From positions 1-57,651 of the forward strand of contig CALCDB010000017.1 in NCBI GenBank assembly GCA_937901395.1: 57,651 nucleotides of DNA, read 5' to 3'. Below the pieces are notes generated by a model, which saw only the letters and a program-made list of their open reading frames with translations, was not told the origin of the DNA and made no database searches. How positions within the stretch are numbered: position 1 is the stretch's first letter; every line of letters begins with the position of its first letter. This DNA is from an uncultured Verrucomicrobiota bacterium (GTDB lineage: Bacteria > Verrucomicrobiota > Kiritimatiellia > RFP12 > UBA1067). This document shows, piece after piece, positions 1 to 8,305 of the stretch. A program made the position numbers and the translations under genes.

Positions 1-834
1 CTGCCGGTCATCGATCTCACGACGGCGAAGCTCATCAGCGCGGCGGCGGTGAAGGCGAAGACGGTTGCGAAGGTGCACTTCAAGCTCGACACGGGCATGG
101 GACGGCTGGGTATCCTGGCGAAGGACGCGCTTCAGGTGATGCGCGAGGTGAGAAAGCTGCCGAACCTTGACTGCGAAGGAATCTTCTCGCACTGTCCCAT
201 GGCATATGCGCCCAAGGATCCATTCACCAATCGGCAGATAGCGAGATTCAAGGCGATCGTATCAGAGGCGGCGAAAGAAGGTTTCACCTTCAAGAAGGTG
301 CACATCGCAGCATCGGATGCGATTAATAATTTTCCACTTACGGCGAAGGCGCCATTCACGATGGTGCGTACGGGCATTAATCTGCATGGCTCGTTTGATC
401 CATTGGGACGCAAGGCGCTCAAGGTCGAGCCGGTATTGAGCTTAAAGACGAGAGTGGCGCAAGTGAGGGAGTTGCCTGCGGGCACGACTCTCGGCTATGG
501 GCGTACATGGTGCTTGAACCAGCCGACCAAGGTAGCCACGATTTCGGCGGGTTATGCGGATGGGTTGCCGCTCGCGCTCACGAATCGTGGGTTCGTGTTC
601 ATTGGCGGCAAGAGGTGTCCGATAATCGGCAGAATCTCCATGGACTACACGACCGTAGATGTGTCGGGCGTGAGGAATGTTCGCGCTGGAGACGAAGTAA
701 TATGCTTCGGCAGATGCGGTAACGATACAATCACGCCAGATGATTGGGCGGCCTTAAAGGGCACGCATGCGTATGACATAATCTGCTCGCTTGGCAACCG
801 CGTCGAGCGTGTGGTCAAACAAGGTGGCATTTGA
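1..834 (+). CDS. alr: Alanine racemase, 5' end cut by the window
   Basis: PLP-dependent racemase interconverting L- and D-alanine for peptidoglycan synthesis, cytoplasmic. The frame is open from base 1, so the true start and the N-terminal PLP lysine lie outside the window; the first internal ATG is at 49 and is not the start. Family landmarks visible are KLDTGMGRLG near the beginning of the visible part, then the C-terminal beta domain with GYADGLPL (catalytic tyrosine region) and GRISMDYTTVDVS (normally GRICMDQ). The C-terminal domain is complete. The stop codon TGA at 832-834 is also the TGA of the extended -10 element of the next gene. The first 150 bases or so look richer in GC than the neighbourhood. 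Confidence 0.93.
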   Translation: MPVIDLTTAKLISAAAVKAKTVAKVHFKLDTGMGRLGILAKDALQVMREVRKLPNLDCEGIFSHCPMAYAPKDPFTNRQIARFKAIVSEAAKEGFTFKKVHIAASDAINNFPLTAKAPFTMVRTGINLHGSFDPLGRKALKVEPVLSLKTRVAQVRELPAGTTLGYGRTWCLNQPTKVATISAGYADGLPLALTNRGFVFIGGKRCPIIGRISMDYTTVDVSGVRNVRAGDEVICFGRCGNDTITPDDWAALKGTHAYDIICSLGNRVERVVKQGGI

Positions 835-840
835 TATAAT
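832..840 (+). promoter_or_regulatory. Extended -10 promoter, leaderless start of the 847 gene
   Basis: TGA-TATAAT at 832-840 with the ATG at 847, six bases downstream, which is about where transcription would start. No convincing -35 is seen 17 bp upstream. The TGA is the alr stop codon. Confidence 0.75.
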
Positions 841-846
841 ACGCGT

Positions 847-3066
847 ATGTATTCTCGCAAGTTTATTATCGTAGTTGCAGTTGCAAGCACCATGATGAAT
901 GCGTTGGCGATGAAGCTTACGCAGAACGATGGAGAGTTTGCGCTTTCCGGCAAGGTATCATCAGCGTTGGCAGGAGTAAAGATTCCTCCAATATTGTGCA
1001 ATGAGACGGCGAAGTTTGATGTTGAGGATTTCGCGCGTCATTGCGAATCGGCTGTCGCCGCGCGGCTGAAGAAGGGAAAGTTGAAGGAGCTGGTAAATGA
1101 TCGGCGCTTCATCGTCAACGTGCTCGCCTTGGATGCGATTCGGACTGCGGGAGCGACAAACCTAAGCGCGCTGGTAGCGAAGGACGCTAAATACGCCACC
1201 TTCATGAAAAGCTTCTTTGCGGATGCAGAATTCCTCACGCTCTACGCTGGCGCAGGTTTGGTTCCTCGCGATACGGGAGTTGGCATTCGGGTAATGGCGG
1301 ATATTTGGTTTCGCGATGGCAAGAGCGCAGATTTCGACAAGCGGCTTGCCGCTGGAATAGGCGCAGCTTGGGGCGCGGGGCCACTAAGCGATACCTTGCA
1401 GCAAGGCGAGTTGTTGCCACACGGCGATGGCAATCGGTGCGATCCGGTATGGCGGTATTTCTTCTTTCGGCAGAGTGAACGCGAAGGGCTCTTGCACCCA
1501 AACTATTCATCGCTGCGGCCATGGGAGATACGCTTTATCGTTGGCAATCGCTGGGATGATGAATCGCTTTGGTGGTTGCAGAAGCGCGTGAATCTACCAT
1601 GGGATCAATATGGTTGGGCGTGTTGGGTAGCGAAGTATACGGGGATGAGCATCTTCGGGGCGACGGTTCAGGGCGCATTGTTTACGGTGCATGCACCGAC
1701 CGCAATGGGAAGCGGTGAAAACACAGTCTTGCACGGTGGAGTATGCGGGGCGTTGAGTCATACGGGTTGTCATGCGGCGGCGGCACATGGCATTCCGGCT
1801 TATACGGCTGGGCAACCTGGGCATTGCGCGTATGGTTTTCGCCTTGAACGCGGAAAGTGGATCGGTGGATTCGGCGGGCCCGATGGTAGCCCCCATAATT
1901 GGATATTCCCGGGAAATGCGCCAGACATGGTGGATTTGATGGAGAGCGCCTTCAAGAATGATACGCGCGTGGATAGGTGCGTAGTGTTGTTGGCAATCGC
2001 GCGGGCGGGATCGGATGAAGCTTGGAAGGAAGTGGTAAAGGCCTGGCCGTATAATTATTATGTGCAACAGGAGTACCTTGGTAAGCTTCGTTCCGAGGGT
2101 AAGGATCTCGCCAAATACGCTACTACATTGCTCAAGCCATACGCGAAGAAGGGCTTTGCCTTGGTTGAGGTATTAAAGCCATTCAACGGCGATATCGTTA
2201 GGCGAATGGACGATGCGAGTAAGGTAAAGTGGTATCTCGCGCTCAACAAGGCGATTGCGTCTTCACCCGCGAGTTGGACGGCCAAGAATCTATCGGAGAT
2301 TCTTGATGGCGAGGCGAAGTCGCTTAACAATGACAATGAGGCAGATTTCGTAAGCGGACTTTTCTCGCTTTACAACGCTGGCAGCAATAACGAGGCGTTC
2401 GGTACTATGCTGGGGTGGACAATCGACAGGTATGTAGGCAACGGGAGAGACGAGGTGTTTACGAAGGCGCTCAGCGGTATTTCGTCGGCACAATCCACCA
2501 AGGGCGGCAAGCCGGTCGATGGAGGGATTTTCTCAAAGGCGATTATTTCGGCGGAGAAGGCGGGCAGCATTACCGCCGTAACTGCGCTTACGCAATTGGC
2601 GAAGAGCAATGGCTTGGGCGGAAGTGGGGATAACGGGAGCAAATTGGAATTGCCTGCGAACGAGAAGTTGGTATCCGACAAGGGAATGCTTTCAATCTCG
2701 TCCACATGTAATTGGGATAAACCAGTTGCGCACTTAGATGTGCTTAGCGACGTTGGCGGGGTATTCCACACTGACAAGGAGACGGGCAACTGGGCGCTCG
2801 TGAAGCTACCGGAAAGCGTAGCGGTTTCATCAATAATACTGGCAAAGAATGCTGGCAATGAATCGCGGACTCGTCATGTGAAGGTTTCGCGCAGCACGGA
2901 TGGAGCCACATTCTTCACGGTGGCGGAAACGAACGATATGGGCAAGGAATGGCGGATTGACGCGAAAGGCGAGATGGCACAGTGGATCAAGGTCGAGCGG
3001 CTTGATAACGAGCCGGATTTCTTCCATCTGCGTAATATCCTTATTTTCACGGGGGTGAATAAATGA
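847..3066 (+). CDS. Secreted transglutaminase-like protein with C-terminal discoidin-like domain
   Basis: A 739-residue exported protein of unknown substrate. Residues 1-21 form a signal peptide (MYSRKFIIVVAVASTMMNA). Near residues 297-330 is VCGALSHTGCHAAAAHG followed by QPGHCAYGF, and then GPDGSPHNW near 345. This order of Cys, His and Asp is what transglutaminase-like (papain-fold) domains use as a catalytic triad. The last 120 residues (about 610-735) read like an F5/8 type C (discoidin) beta-sandwich, often carbohydrate-binding. First gene of an operon: the next gene starts in an ATGA overlap. The start is leaderless, 6 nt after TATAAT. Function in wall or glycan processing is inference; the triad is read from motifs only. 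Confidence 0.6.
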   Translation: MYSRKFIIVVAVASTMMNALAMKLTQNDGEFALSGKVSSALAGVKIPPILCNETAKFDVEDFARHCESAVAARLKKGKLKELVNDRRFIVNVLALDAIRTAGATNLSALVAKDAKYATFMKSFFADAEFLTLYAGAGLVPRDTGVGIRVMADIWFRDGKSADFDKRLAAGIGAAWGAGPLSDTLQQGELLPHGDGNRCDPVWRYFFFRQSEREGLLHPNYSSLRPWEIRFIVGNRWDDESLWWLQKRVNLPWDQYGWACWVAKYTGMSIFGATVQGALFTVHAPTAMGSGENTVLHGGVCGALSHTGCHAAAAHGIPAYTAGQPGHCAYGFRLERGKWIGGFGGPDGSPHNWIFPGNAPDMVDLMESAFKNDTRVDRCVVLLAIARAGSDEAWKEVVKAWPYNYYVQQEYLGKLRSEGKDLAKYATTLLKPYAKKGFALVEVLKPFNGDIVRRMDDASKVKWYLALNKAIASSPASWTAKNLSEILDGEAKSLNNDNEADFVSGLFSLYNAGSNNEAFGTMLGWTIDRYVGNGRDEVFTKALSGISSAQSTKGGKPVDGGIFSKAIISAEKAGSITAVTALTQLAKSNGLGGSGDNGSKLELPANEKLVSDKGMLSISSTCNWDKPVAHLDVLSDVGGVFHTDKETGNWALVKLPESVAVSSIILAKNAGNESRTRHVKVSRSTDGATFFTVAETNDMGKEWRIDAKGEMAQWIKVERLDNEPDFFHLRNILIFTGVNK

Positions 3067-4256
3067 AGCGTTTCCTGTTGATTGGTTTGATTGGTCTTGC
3101 GGGCATATCGCTTCAGGCGGGCGAGGTTATGGAATATGCGAAGGCGTTGAAGCGCGATAAGCATATTGCCGTATTATGCGTGGGCTCGGATTGGATGGTG
3201 GACGCCAATAAATACAAGAATGAATTTAAGGTTTTGGCCGCACGGGGATCGAGCGAGATTTCGTTTGCGCTTTATGATCGCGCCTCGGGGCTTAATGACG
3301 AGCAAGTGAAGGCATTAGGTAAATTGCCAGTGGAGTTCTTTGATTATCCATGCTTGATATTCATTGATGCGAAGGGGAATCCAATTAGGCAATACGAGGG
3401 GATAACTCTCACCGAATTGCATCAGATGGGGCCTAAGTTGATTGAGCTCGTGAAGCTTTGCCAAACGCGCGATGAAGCGCTTAAGAATGCGCGTACCGCC
3501 AAGGACCCGAAGACGCGTGCGCGATTAATCGGCATGGCGATTGCTCCGTGGATGGACCCGATAATCGATACGTATTCCGAGCGTGCGATTGGCGGGTATC
3601 AAAATGCCGTCAAGTCGTTGGTGGATGAAATGCGCGCCGCGGATCCCGTGGATGCGGAGGGCTGGGCGGAGAAGTATAGCTTTTGCTATATGCCGATAAT
3701 GGAAGGCAAGATTGCCAAGCAAGGCGGAGAAGCCGCGCGAAAGGAGATTGACCGTCTGCTCGGCAAGTCAGCGTTTCGTCCCGTTCAGCGCCAATTGGTA
3801 TATTGCATGCTTTTCAAATATGAGCTTGATCAGGTGAAGAGCGATGACGAGCCATTGGATCGCGCCATTAGAGCGTTACGCACCGGCATTGACATCGCCC
3901 CCTCGACGACAATCGCCGAGGCGATGCGCAACATAATCAATTATTACACGGAGCCAGTGCAGCTTAGAGATATGCGTTGGGTCAGTAGGGATAATCGTCC
4001 ACGCTGGCAAGCGGCGATGAGCGATGTATCCAAGGAGGTGAAAAACAAGGGCACTTATGTAGTCGAGTTTAGGCATCGCACGGGAGGAACGCAGATTCGC
4101 AAGGTGGCTTTCGCCGGCAACAGACCGGGCAAGCAAATCGCGGGAACCCAGAAATGGGAATGCGAATATACGGGCGATACGAAGCCGATAGTTACTTTTG
4201 AACTTAAGGGCTCGGGCTGGTTCTCGGGCACAGGTGAAATAATCATAACTAAATAG
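3063..4256 (+). CDS. Secreted thioredoxin-fold protein without CxxC
   Basis: 397 residues with a signal peptide (MKRFLLIGLIGLAGISLQA). Residues 20-125 look like a thioredoxin fold (strand HIAVLCVGSDWM, later FDYPCLIFIDAKGNPI with a PCLIFID segment resembling the cis-Pro strand), but the position of the redox CxxC is occupied by DWMVDAN, so disulfide exchange is unlikely. A helical middle (DPVDAEGWAEKYSF) and a beta-rich C terminus ending GTGEIIITK follow. The gene at 28019 has the same architecture and the matching segment DPQDVEGWQRHF, so the two are paralogues. ATGA overlap with the upstream gene; followed directly by a true CxxC thioredoxin-like gene. Role unknown. Confidence 0.6.
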   Translation: MKRFLLIGLIGLAGISLQAGEVMEYAKALKRDKHIAVLCVGSDWMVDANKYKNEFKVLAARGSSEISFALYDRASGLNDEQVKALGKLPVEFFDYPCLIFIDAKGNPIRQYEGITLTELHQMGPKLIELVKLCQTRDEALKNARTAKDPKTRARLIGMAIAPWMDPIIDTYSERAIGGYQNAVKSLVDEMRAADPVDAEGWAEKYSFCYMPIMEGKIAKQGGEAARKEIDRLLGKSAFRPVQRQLVYCMLFKYELDQVKSDDEPLDRAIRALRTGIDIAPSTTIAEAMRNIINYYTEPVQLRDMRWVSRDNRPRWQAAMSDVSKEVKNKGTYVVEFRHRTGGTQIRKVAFAGNRPGKQIAGTQKWECEYTGDTKPIVTFELKGSGWFSGTGEIIITK

Positions 4257-4263
4257 GAGGAAG

Positions 4264-5049
4264 ATGATCGTGAAGAAGTTAATGCTTGGTATGCTAATGA
4301 TGTTGCCGATGATAGTCGTTGCGGCTACGTCCACGCCCAAGGGGTTTACGGATAATTTGGATGAAGCGCTCAAACGCGCCAAGGATTCCGGTAAGTTCGT
4401 TTACGCGTGTTTCTCGGGCAGTGATTGGTGCGGATGGTGCATTCGCTTGGAAAAGGAAGTATTCGCCGATGAGTCGTTCGTCAAGTCGCTCAAGGATGAT
4501 TACGAATTCGTGTTCATCGATTCGCCTCGTGATCAGTCGCGTCTTTCGGAATATGCGAAGGCGCATAATCGCGAGACCACCAAGAAGTATGGAATTCAGG
4601 GCTTCCCCTCGATGATTATCTTCGATGGCAAGGATGGCTCGATAGTCGCTCAAGATGCCGCCTATCGTCAAGGTGGAGCTCCGGAATATATCAAGTACCT
4701 TAAGGGCATTCGCAAGGATCCTGCGAAAATCAAGCTCGCCAAGCAATTGCGCGAAAAGTGGGTCGGGGCGCTGGAGAAGGAATATGATGTGCTTTTTCGT
4801 GAATTGGATGTCGAGTGCGGCAAGTACATCAACAAGAAACTCAATGAGCCGGGTAATACTCGCACTCGTGAAGAGCTTCGCCAAGATACGCTTTGCGTAG
4901 TCAAGGAGATGCTACCGAAGTTCCGTTCATTGCAAGAGAAGGCTGAGAAGCAGTCGAAGAAGGCGCCGCCGGAGATAAAGCCCGAAGTCGTCGAGTTCGC
5001 TCAAAGCATGGCGGATTGGATAAAGCAAATTGAAGGCATGAAGAAGTGA
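4264..5049 (+). CDS. Secreted thioredoxin-family protein with CGWC
   Basis: 261 residues, signal peptide ending about VVAATS, then a thioredoxin-like domain with SGSDWCGWCIRLEKEVF, so the redox motif is C-G-W-C, and the cis-proline segment GIQGFPSMIIFD. The C-terminal 110 residues are charged and helical. Probably acts in the periplasm as a disulfide oxidoreductase or chaperone. Start choice: AGGAGG lies at 4255-4260, only 3 nt from this ATG but 9 nt from an in-frame GTG at 4270 that gives the neater signal peptide MKKLMLGML; the GTG may be the real start. Sits in the operon with a non-CxxC relative upstream and sdaA downstream (GTGA overlap). Confidence 0.75.
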   Translation: MIVKKLMLGMLMMLPMIVVAATSTPKGFTDNLDEALKRAKDSGKFVYACFSGSDWCGWCIRLEKEVFADESFVKSLKDDYEFVFIDSPRDQSRLSEYAKAHNRETTKKYGIQGFPSMIIFDGKDGSIVAQDAAYRQGGAPEYIKYLKGIRKDPAKIKLAKQLREKWVGALEKEYDVLFRELDVECGKYINKKLNEPGNTRTREELRQDTLCVVKEMLPKFRSLQEKAEKQSKKAPPEIKPEVVEFAQSMADWIKQIEGMKK

Positions 5050-6254
5050 AGTCATTAAAAGAGTTGTTCCGCATCGGCAAGGGCCCCAGTTCCAGTCATA
5101 CGATGGGGCCGGCCGCCGCAGCTCGTCAATTCTTGCTTGCGCATGGCGAGCTTGACGCGAAGGAGATGCGCTTCGAGGTAACGCTCTATGGATCATTGGC
5201 GGCTACGGGACGCGGACATCTCACGGATAAGGCGATAGTTTCCGAATTGGGCGAGAAGCGCACTTGCGTATTTTGGCGCGCCGATGAGGAGCTGCCGTTG
5301 CACCCCAATGGATTGGTAATTAGCGCGCTTTCGGCGAATGGCGAAAAACTCGCGGAGGAAACGTATTATTCAATTGGCGGTGGTGAAATACTGATTAACG
5401 GCAAGCGCGATGATTCGCCCGAGGTTTACGCATTTAAATCGACCGAACAGATATTGAGGCATTGCGATAAAACCGGTCTCGCGCTTTGGCAGGTCGTGGA
5501 AAATGCGGAAGGGACTGAGATCTGGAAGTATCTTGATAAGGTATGGAAGGTGATGCAGGAGGCGATTGAATCGGGCTTATCGAAGGATGGCGCATTGCCG
5601 GGCGGTCTTCACTTGCCGCGTCAGGCGAGAGCCAATTACCTCAAGGCGCGTTTCCATCGCAAGGACTTGCAACGCACTGGCTTGTTGGTATCGTATGCGC
5701 GGGCGGTGGCGGAGGAGAATGCCTCGCTTGGAACTATCGTTACGGCTCCGACTTGCGGCAGTTGCGGAGTATTGCCCGCCGTGCTTAGGTATCTTAAGGA
5801 TTCTCTCCACGCTTCGAAGACCGAAATATTGCATGCGCTGGCGACTGCCGGACTTTTCGGCAATGTCGTTAAGACAAATGGATCCATCTCCGGGGCGGAG
5901 GTTGGTTGTCAGGGCGAGGTCGGCGTCGCTTGCGCGATGGCTTCCGCCGCCGCCTCCTATCTATTGGGTGGCTCGCCGCGCCAATGCGAAGCGGCGGCGG
6001 AGATCGGACTCGAACATTTTCTCGGGCTTACCTGCGATCCCGTGATGGGGCTTGTGCAAGTTCCATGCATCGAACGCAATGCGCTCGCCGCCAATCGCGC
6101 GATGGTAGCGGGGGAAATGTCCGTTCTTTCGGATGGCTCGCATATCGTCTCGTTCGATGCGGTCATCAAGACGATGGTTGAAACTGGGCATGATCTGCCA
6201 TCGCTATATCGCGAAACGTCTACTGGCGGACTTTCCCGTCACGTGCGGAGATGA
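5046..6254 (+). CDS. sdaA: L-serine dehydratase (iron-sulfur type)
   Basis: Deaminates L-serine to pyruvate and ammonia with a [4Fe-4S] cluster; cytoplasmic. Single-chain form (402 residues): the N-terminal beta-domain motif GKGPSSSHTMGPAAAA is followed by the alpha domain with TCGSCGVLPA, NGSISGAEVGCQGEVG, LTCDPVMG and VQVPCIERNA, which hold the cluster cysteines. Somewhat shorter than the E. coli enzymes (about 454). Starts with GTG in a GTGA overlap with the thioredoxin gene and ends in an ATGA overlap with folK, so it is translationally coupled on both sides. Confidence 0.93.
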   Translation: MKSLKELFRIGKGPSSSHTMGPAAAARQFLLAHGELDAKEMRFEVTLYGSLAATGRGHLTDKAIVSELGEKRTCVFWRADEELPLHPNGLVISALSANGEKLAEETYYSIGGGEILINGKRDDSPEVYAFKSTEQILRHCDKTGLALWQVVENAEGTEIWKYLDKVWKVMQEAIESGLSKDGALPGGLHLPRQARANYLKARFHRKDLQRTGLLVSYARAVAEENASLGTIVTAPTCGSCGVLPAVLRYLKDSLHASKTEILHALATAGLFGNVVKTNGSISGAEVGCQGEVGVACAMASAAASYLLGGSPRQCEAAAEIGLEHFLGLTCDPVMGLVQVPCIERNALAANRAMVAGEMSVLSDGSHIVSFDAVIKTMVETGHDLPSLYRETSTGGLSRHVRR

Positions 6255-6670
6255 AACGCGCCATTGTATCGTTAGGGTCGAACATTGAGCCGCGCCTAAC
6301 GTATCTTGATTGTGCCATCAAGGAGTTGGAGAAGTTGTCGGGCACTCGCCTCGTCGCCGCAAGTTCGGTCATCGAGACCGAACCTGTGGATGTGCCGGAC
6401 GAGTTCCGCAATCTTAAGTTCCTTAATCAAGTGGCCATCTTCGAGACCGATTTGGAAGTGCATGAGTTCGCCCGTCAAATGCACCTTATAGAAGATCGGT
6501 TGGGGAGGGTTAGAACGGTGCGTAATGGACCCCGCACCATCGATATCGACCTTATCGACTTTGACGGCATCGTAATCAACGAACCCGACCTCATCTTGCC
6601 CCATCCGCGCGCAAATCAGCGCGATTTCGTAATGAAGCCACTCGCCGAATTATCCCGTCTTGGTTATTGA
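6251..6670 (+). CDS. folK: 6-hydroxymethyl-7,8-dihydropterin pyrophosphokinase
   Basis: Folate pathway enzyme transferring pyrophosphate from ATP to the pterin. 139 residues, a little short for the family (about 160) but all landmarks are present: SLGSNIEPR at the N terminus, SSVIETEPVDVP, IEDRLGRVRTVRNGPRTIDIDLIDF with the Mg-binding DxD, and LPHPRANQRDFVMKPLAEL. ATGA overlap with sdaA; last gene of the operon that starts at 847. No folP or folB is nearby. Confidence 0.92.
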   Translation: MKRAIVSLGSNIEPRLTYLDCAIKELEKLSGTRLVAASSVIETEPVDVPDEFRNLKFLNQVAIFETDLEVHEFARQMHLIEDRLGRVRTVRNGPRTIDIDLIDFDGIVINEPDLILPHPRANQRDFVMKPLAELSRLGY

Positions 6671-6694
6671 GACATTTTTATTGAAAGTGTCGTA

Positions 6695-6723
6695 TTGACT
6701 TTTGCGACAGAATATCATATAAT
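6695..6723 (+). promoter_or_regulatory. Classical sigma-70 promoter for the FadL-like gene
   Basis: TTGACT at 6695-6700, 17-bp spacer, TATAAT at 6718-6723. The start codon is 41 nt downstream and has an AGGAGG ribosome site at about 6753-6758, so this gene is expressed conventionally, unlike most first genes in the window. Confidence 0.8.
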
Positions 6724-6763
6724 GTCACCCTGATGTTCCCATTAGGGAGATTAGGAGGAAAAG

Positions 6764-7966
6764 ATGAGAAAAAGAGCGATATATGCGGTAATTTGTGGCT
6801 TTCTGGCAAGCGATGTTGTTGCGAGCGGGTTTGGTCTATATGAGGCCTCATCCTCGACCTATGCGCTTGGCGGGGCGGTTATTGGCAAGGCGTTTGATGC
6901 ATCGGCGAACTTTTACAATCCAGCGACGTTGAGTGATATTACCAACATTACCATTACGGCTGGTTTCATGAGCGAGCATCCGCGTGGGCGCATTAAGGTG
7001 AATGGCGGGCCTTCCGAGGTAATGAACCCCGGAATGTTTTATCTGCCTCACGTTCACTTCGCCATTCCGTTGCCATGCGATTTCACCTTTGGTTTGGGGG
7101 TGATGCCTGAATATGGGTTGGGCTCGAAGTACGATGACAATTGGTCGTTGGCGTATAATTCATTGGAGACGACGGTTACGAGCTTTACGGTGAACCCGAA
7201 TGTCGCGTGGAAGTGGGGAGATTTTTCCATTGGCGCCGGTCTGAGATTCCTTTACTTTGATTTTGAACAGTATTCTTATCCATCGCCGATTCATAATCGT
7301 CTTAAGGGAGATAATCGGATGGGCGACTTCGGTTATCAGGTGGGTATTAAGTATGATGTTACGGAGAGTTTCGCGCTTGGTTTGGCGTATAAGTCGCAGA
7401 CGATTGTGCGGGTGGATGGCAGCACCGCCAATACCTCCGATATCCCGGCGTTATCCGCGCAGGCGCTCAAGGCGAGCGGAAACGCGTCCACCGAGATTAC
7501 CTTGCCGCAATCGATTGCAGGTGGCTTCAACTGGGATATCACCGACGATTGGCATTTGGGCGGAGTGGTGATGTGGACTCAATGGTCGTCGATTGGCGAT
7601 CTCGACTTCAATCTCAACGGAACTCACAAGCAGGTGCGCTTGCGGTGGAATGATACCTGGCGAGTAGGGCTTGCGCCAAGTTGGGATTTCGCGGAAGATT
7701 GGACGGCGATGTGCTCGTACGTTTACGAGAACGATTGTTGCGGCGATCAGGAGTCGACGATGCTGCCGGCCGCGGATCGTCACATGCTTTCGTTGGGCTT
7801 GTGTTGGAGAGTTTCGGCTAATTTCGACATCGGCATTACGTATGGCATGATTTTGATGGATGGCAAGCTCACGAATGCGCGTAATCCGGCGGGTGCGCTT
7901 GATACGTATCGTGCGTATCGCGGAATCTCGCACGCGGCTGGCATTACCTTCACCTATCGTTTCTGA
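6764..7966 (+). CDS. FadL/OMPP1/TodX-family outer-membrane transport protein
   Basis: 400-residue outer-membrane beta-barrel of the family that moves hydrophobic compounds such as long-chain fatty acids across the outer membrane. Signal peptide about 1-21, mature N terminus SGFGLYEASSSTYALGGA, followed by the family pattern FYNPATLS; many alternating aromatic strands (FSIGAGLRFLYFDFEQY, FALGLAYKSQT, FDIGITYGMI) and a terminal phenylalanine (FTYRF) typical of barrels inserted by BamA. Own promoter and strong SD. Monocistronic: the repeat-bearing edge of island 1 follows. Confidence 0.85.
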   Translation: MRKRAIYAVICGFLASDVVASGFGLYEASSSTYALGGAVIGKAFDASANFYNPATLSDITNITITAGFMSEHPRGRIKVNGGPSEVMNPGMFYLPHVHFAIPLPCDFTFGLGVMPEYGLGSKYDDNWSLAYNSLETTVTSFTVNPNVAWKWGDFSIGAGLRFLYFDFEQYSYPSPIHNRLKGDNRMGDFGYQVGIKYDVTESFALGLAYKSQTIVRVDGSTANTSDIPALSAQALKASGNASTEITLPQSIAGGFNWDITDDWHLGGVVMWTQWSSIGDLDFNLNGTHKQVRLRWNDTWRVGLAPSWDFAEDWTAMCSYVYENDCCGDQESTMLPAADRHMLSLGLCWRVSANFDIGITYGMILMDGKLTNARNPAGALDTYRAYRGISHAAGITFTYRF

Positions 7967-7994
7967 TCTCGTCTATCCATCTTCGCTCCTTGGA

Positions 7995-8097
7995 GACACT
8001 TGGCCTTTTTGATACCGACACATTAGGCGGACTATAGGGACACTTTGCCTTTTTGATACCGACATATCGGCCGGACTATAGGGACACTTTGGGTCGG
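7995..8097. repeat. 44-bp tandem repeat, two copies plus the start of a third
   Basis: Units begin GACACTT at 7995, 8039 and 8083. Units one and two are about 90 percent identical over 44 bp and share CTTTTTGATACCGACA and GGACTATAGG; the third stops after eight matching bases. A diverged copy of the same unit is found at 39990-40046, at the left edge of island 2. It is too short and too few in number for a CRISPR. Confidence 0.7.
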
Positions 8098-8289
8098 CAA
8101 CCCCGAGAGATTGGCATGAGGGCTCAGAGGGGTTAAGATATTGACAGGATTAACAGGATTTACATGATTGGAGAGGTGAATGTGGAGATATTGACAGATT
8201 GCTTTTTGGTATAGTGATATTGCCAAACCCCAAAGAAGACAATAGAAACTGGTAATTGGGGAAAGTAATTGCGGGAATGGCAGTTAAAA
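8098..8289. other. Gene-free island edge with dispersed-repeat fragments
   Basis: No credible gene. AGATATTGACAG occurs at 8136-8147 and 8186-8197. The stretch ACAGGATTAAC followed by GATTGGAGA is found again near 40298-40318 in the other island edge. Purine-rich GATTGGAGAGGTGAA-type tracts recur at 12245 and 46170-46230. Confidence 0.4.
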
Positions 8290-8298
8290 TGATATAAT
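8290..8298 (+). promoter_or_regulatory. Extended -10 promoter of the rep operon
   Basis: TGA-TATAAT, ATG of the replication gene at 8306 (7 nt). Preceded by AGTTAAAATG (8282-8291), a 10-mer that recurs at 13438-13447 at the other end of the island. Confidence 0.7.
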
Positions 8299-8305
8299 AT
8301 ACACG

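Noticed and set aside
7995..8097. CRISPR-like direct repeats
   Set aside because: Units are contiguous 44-bp tandems without spacers, only two full copies, and no cas genes are present.
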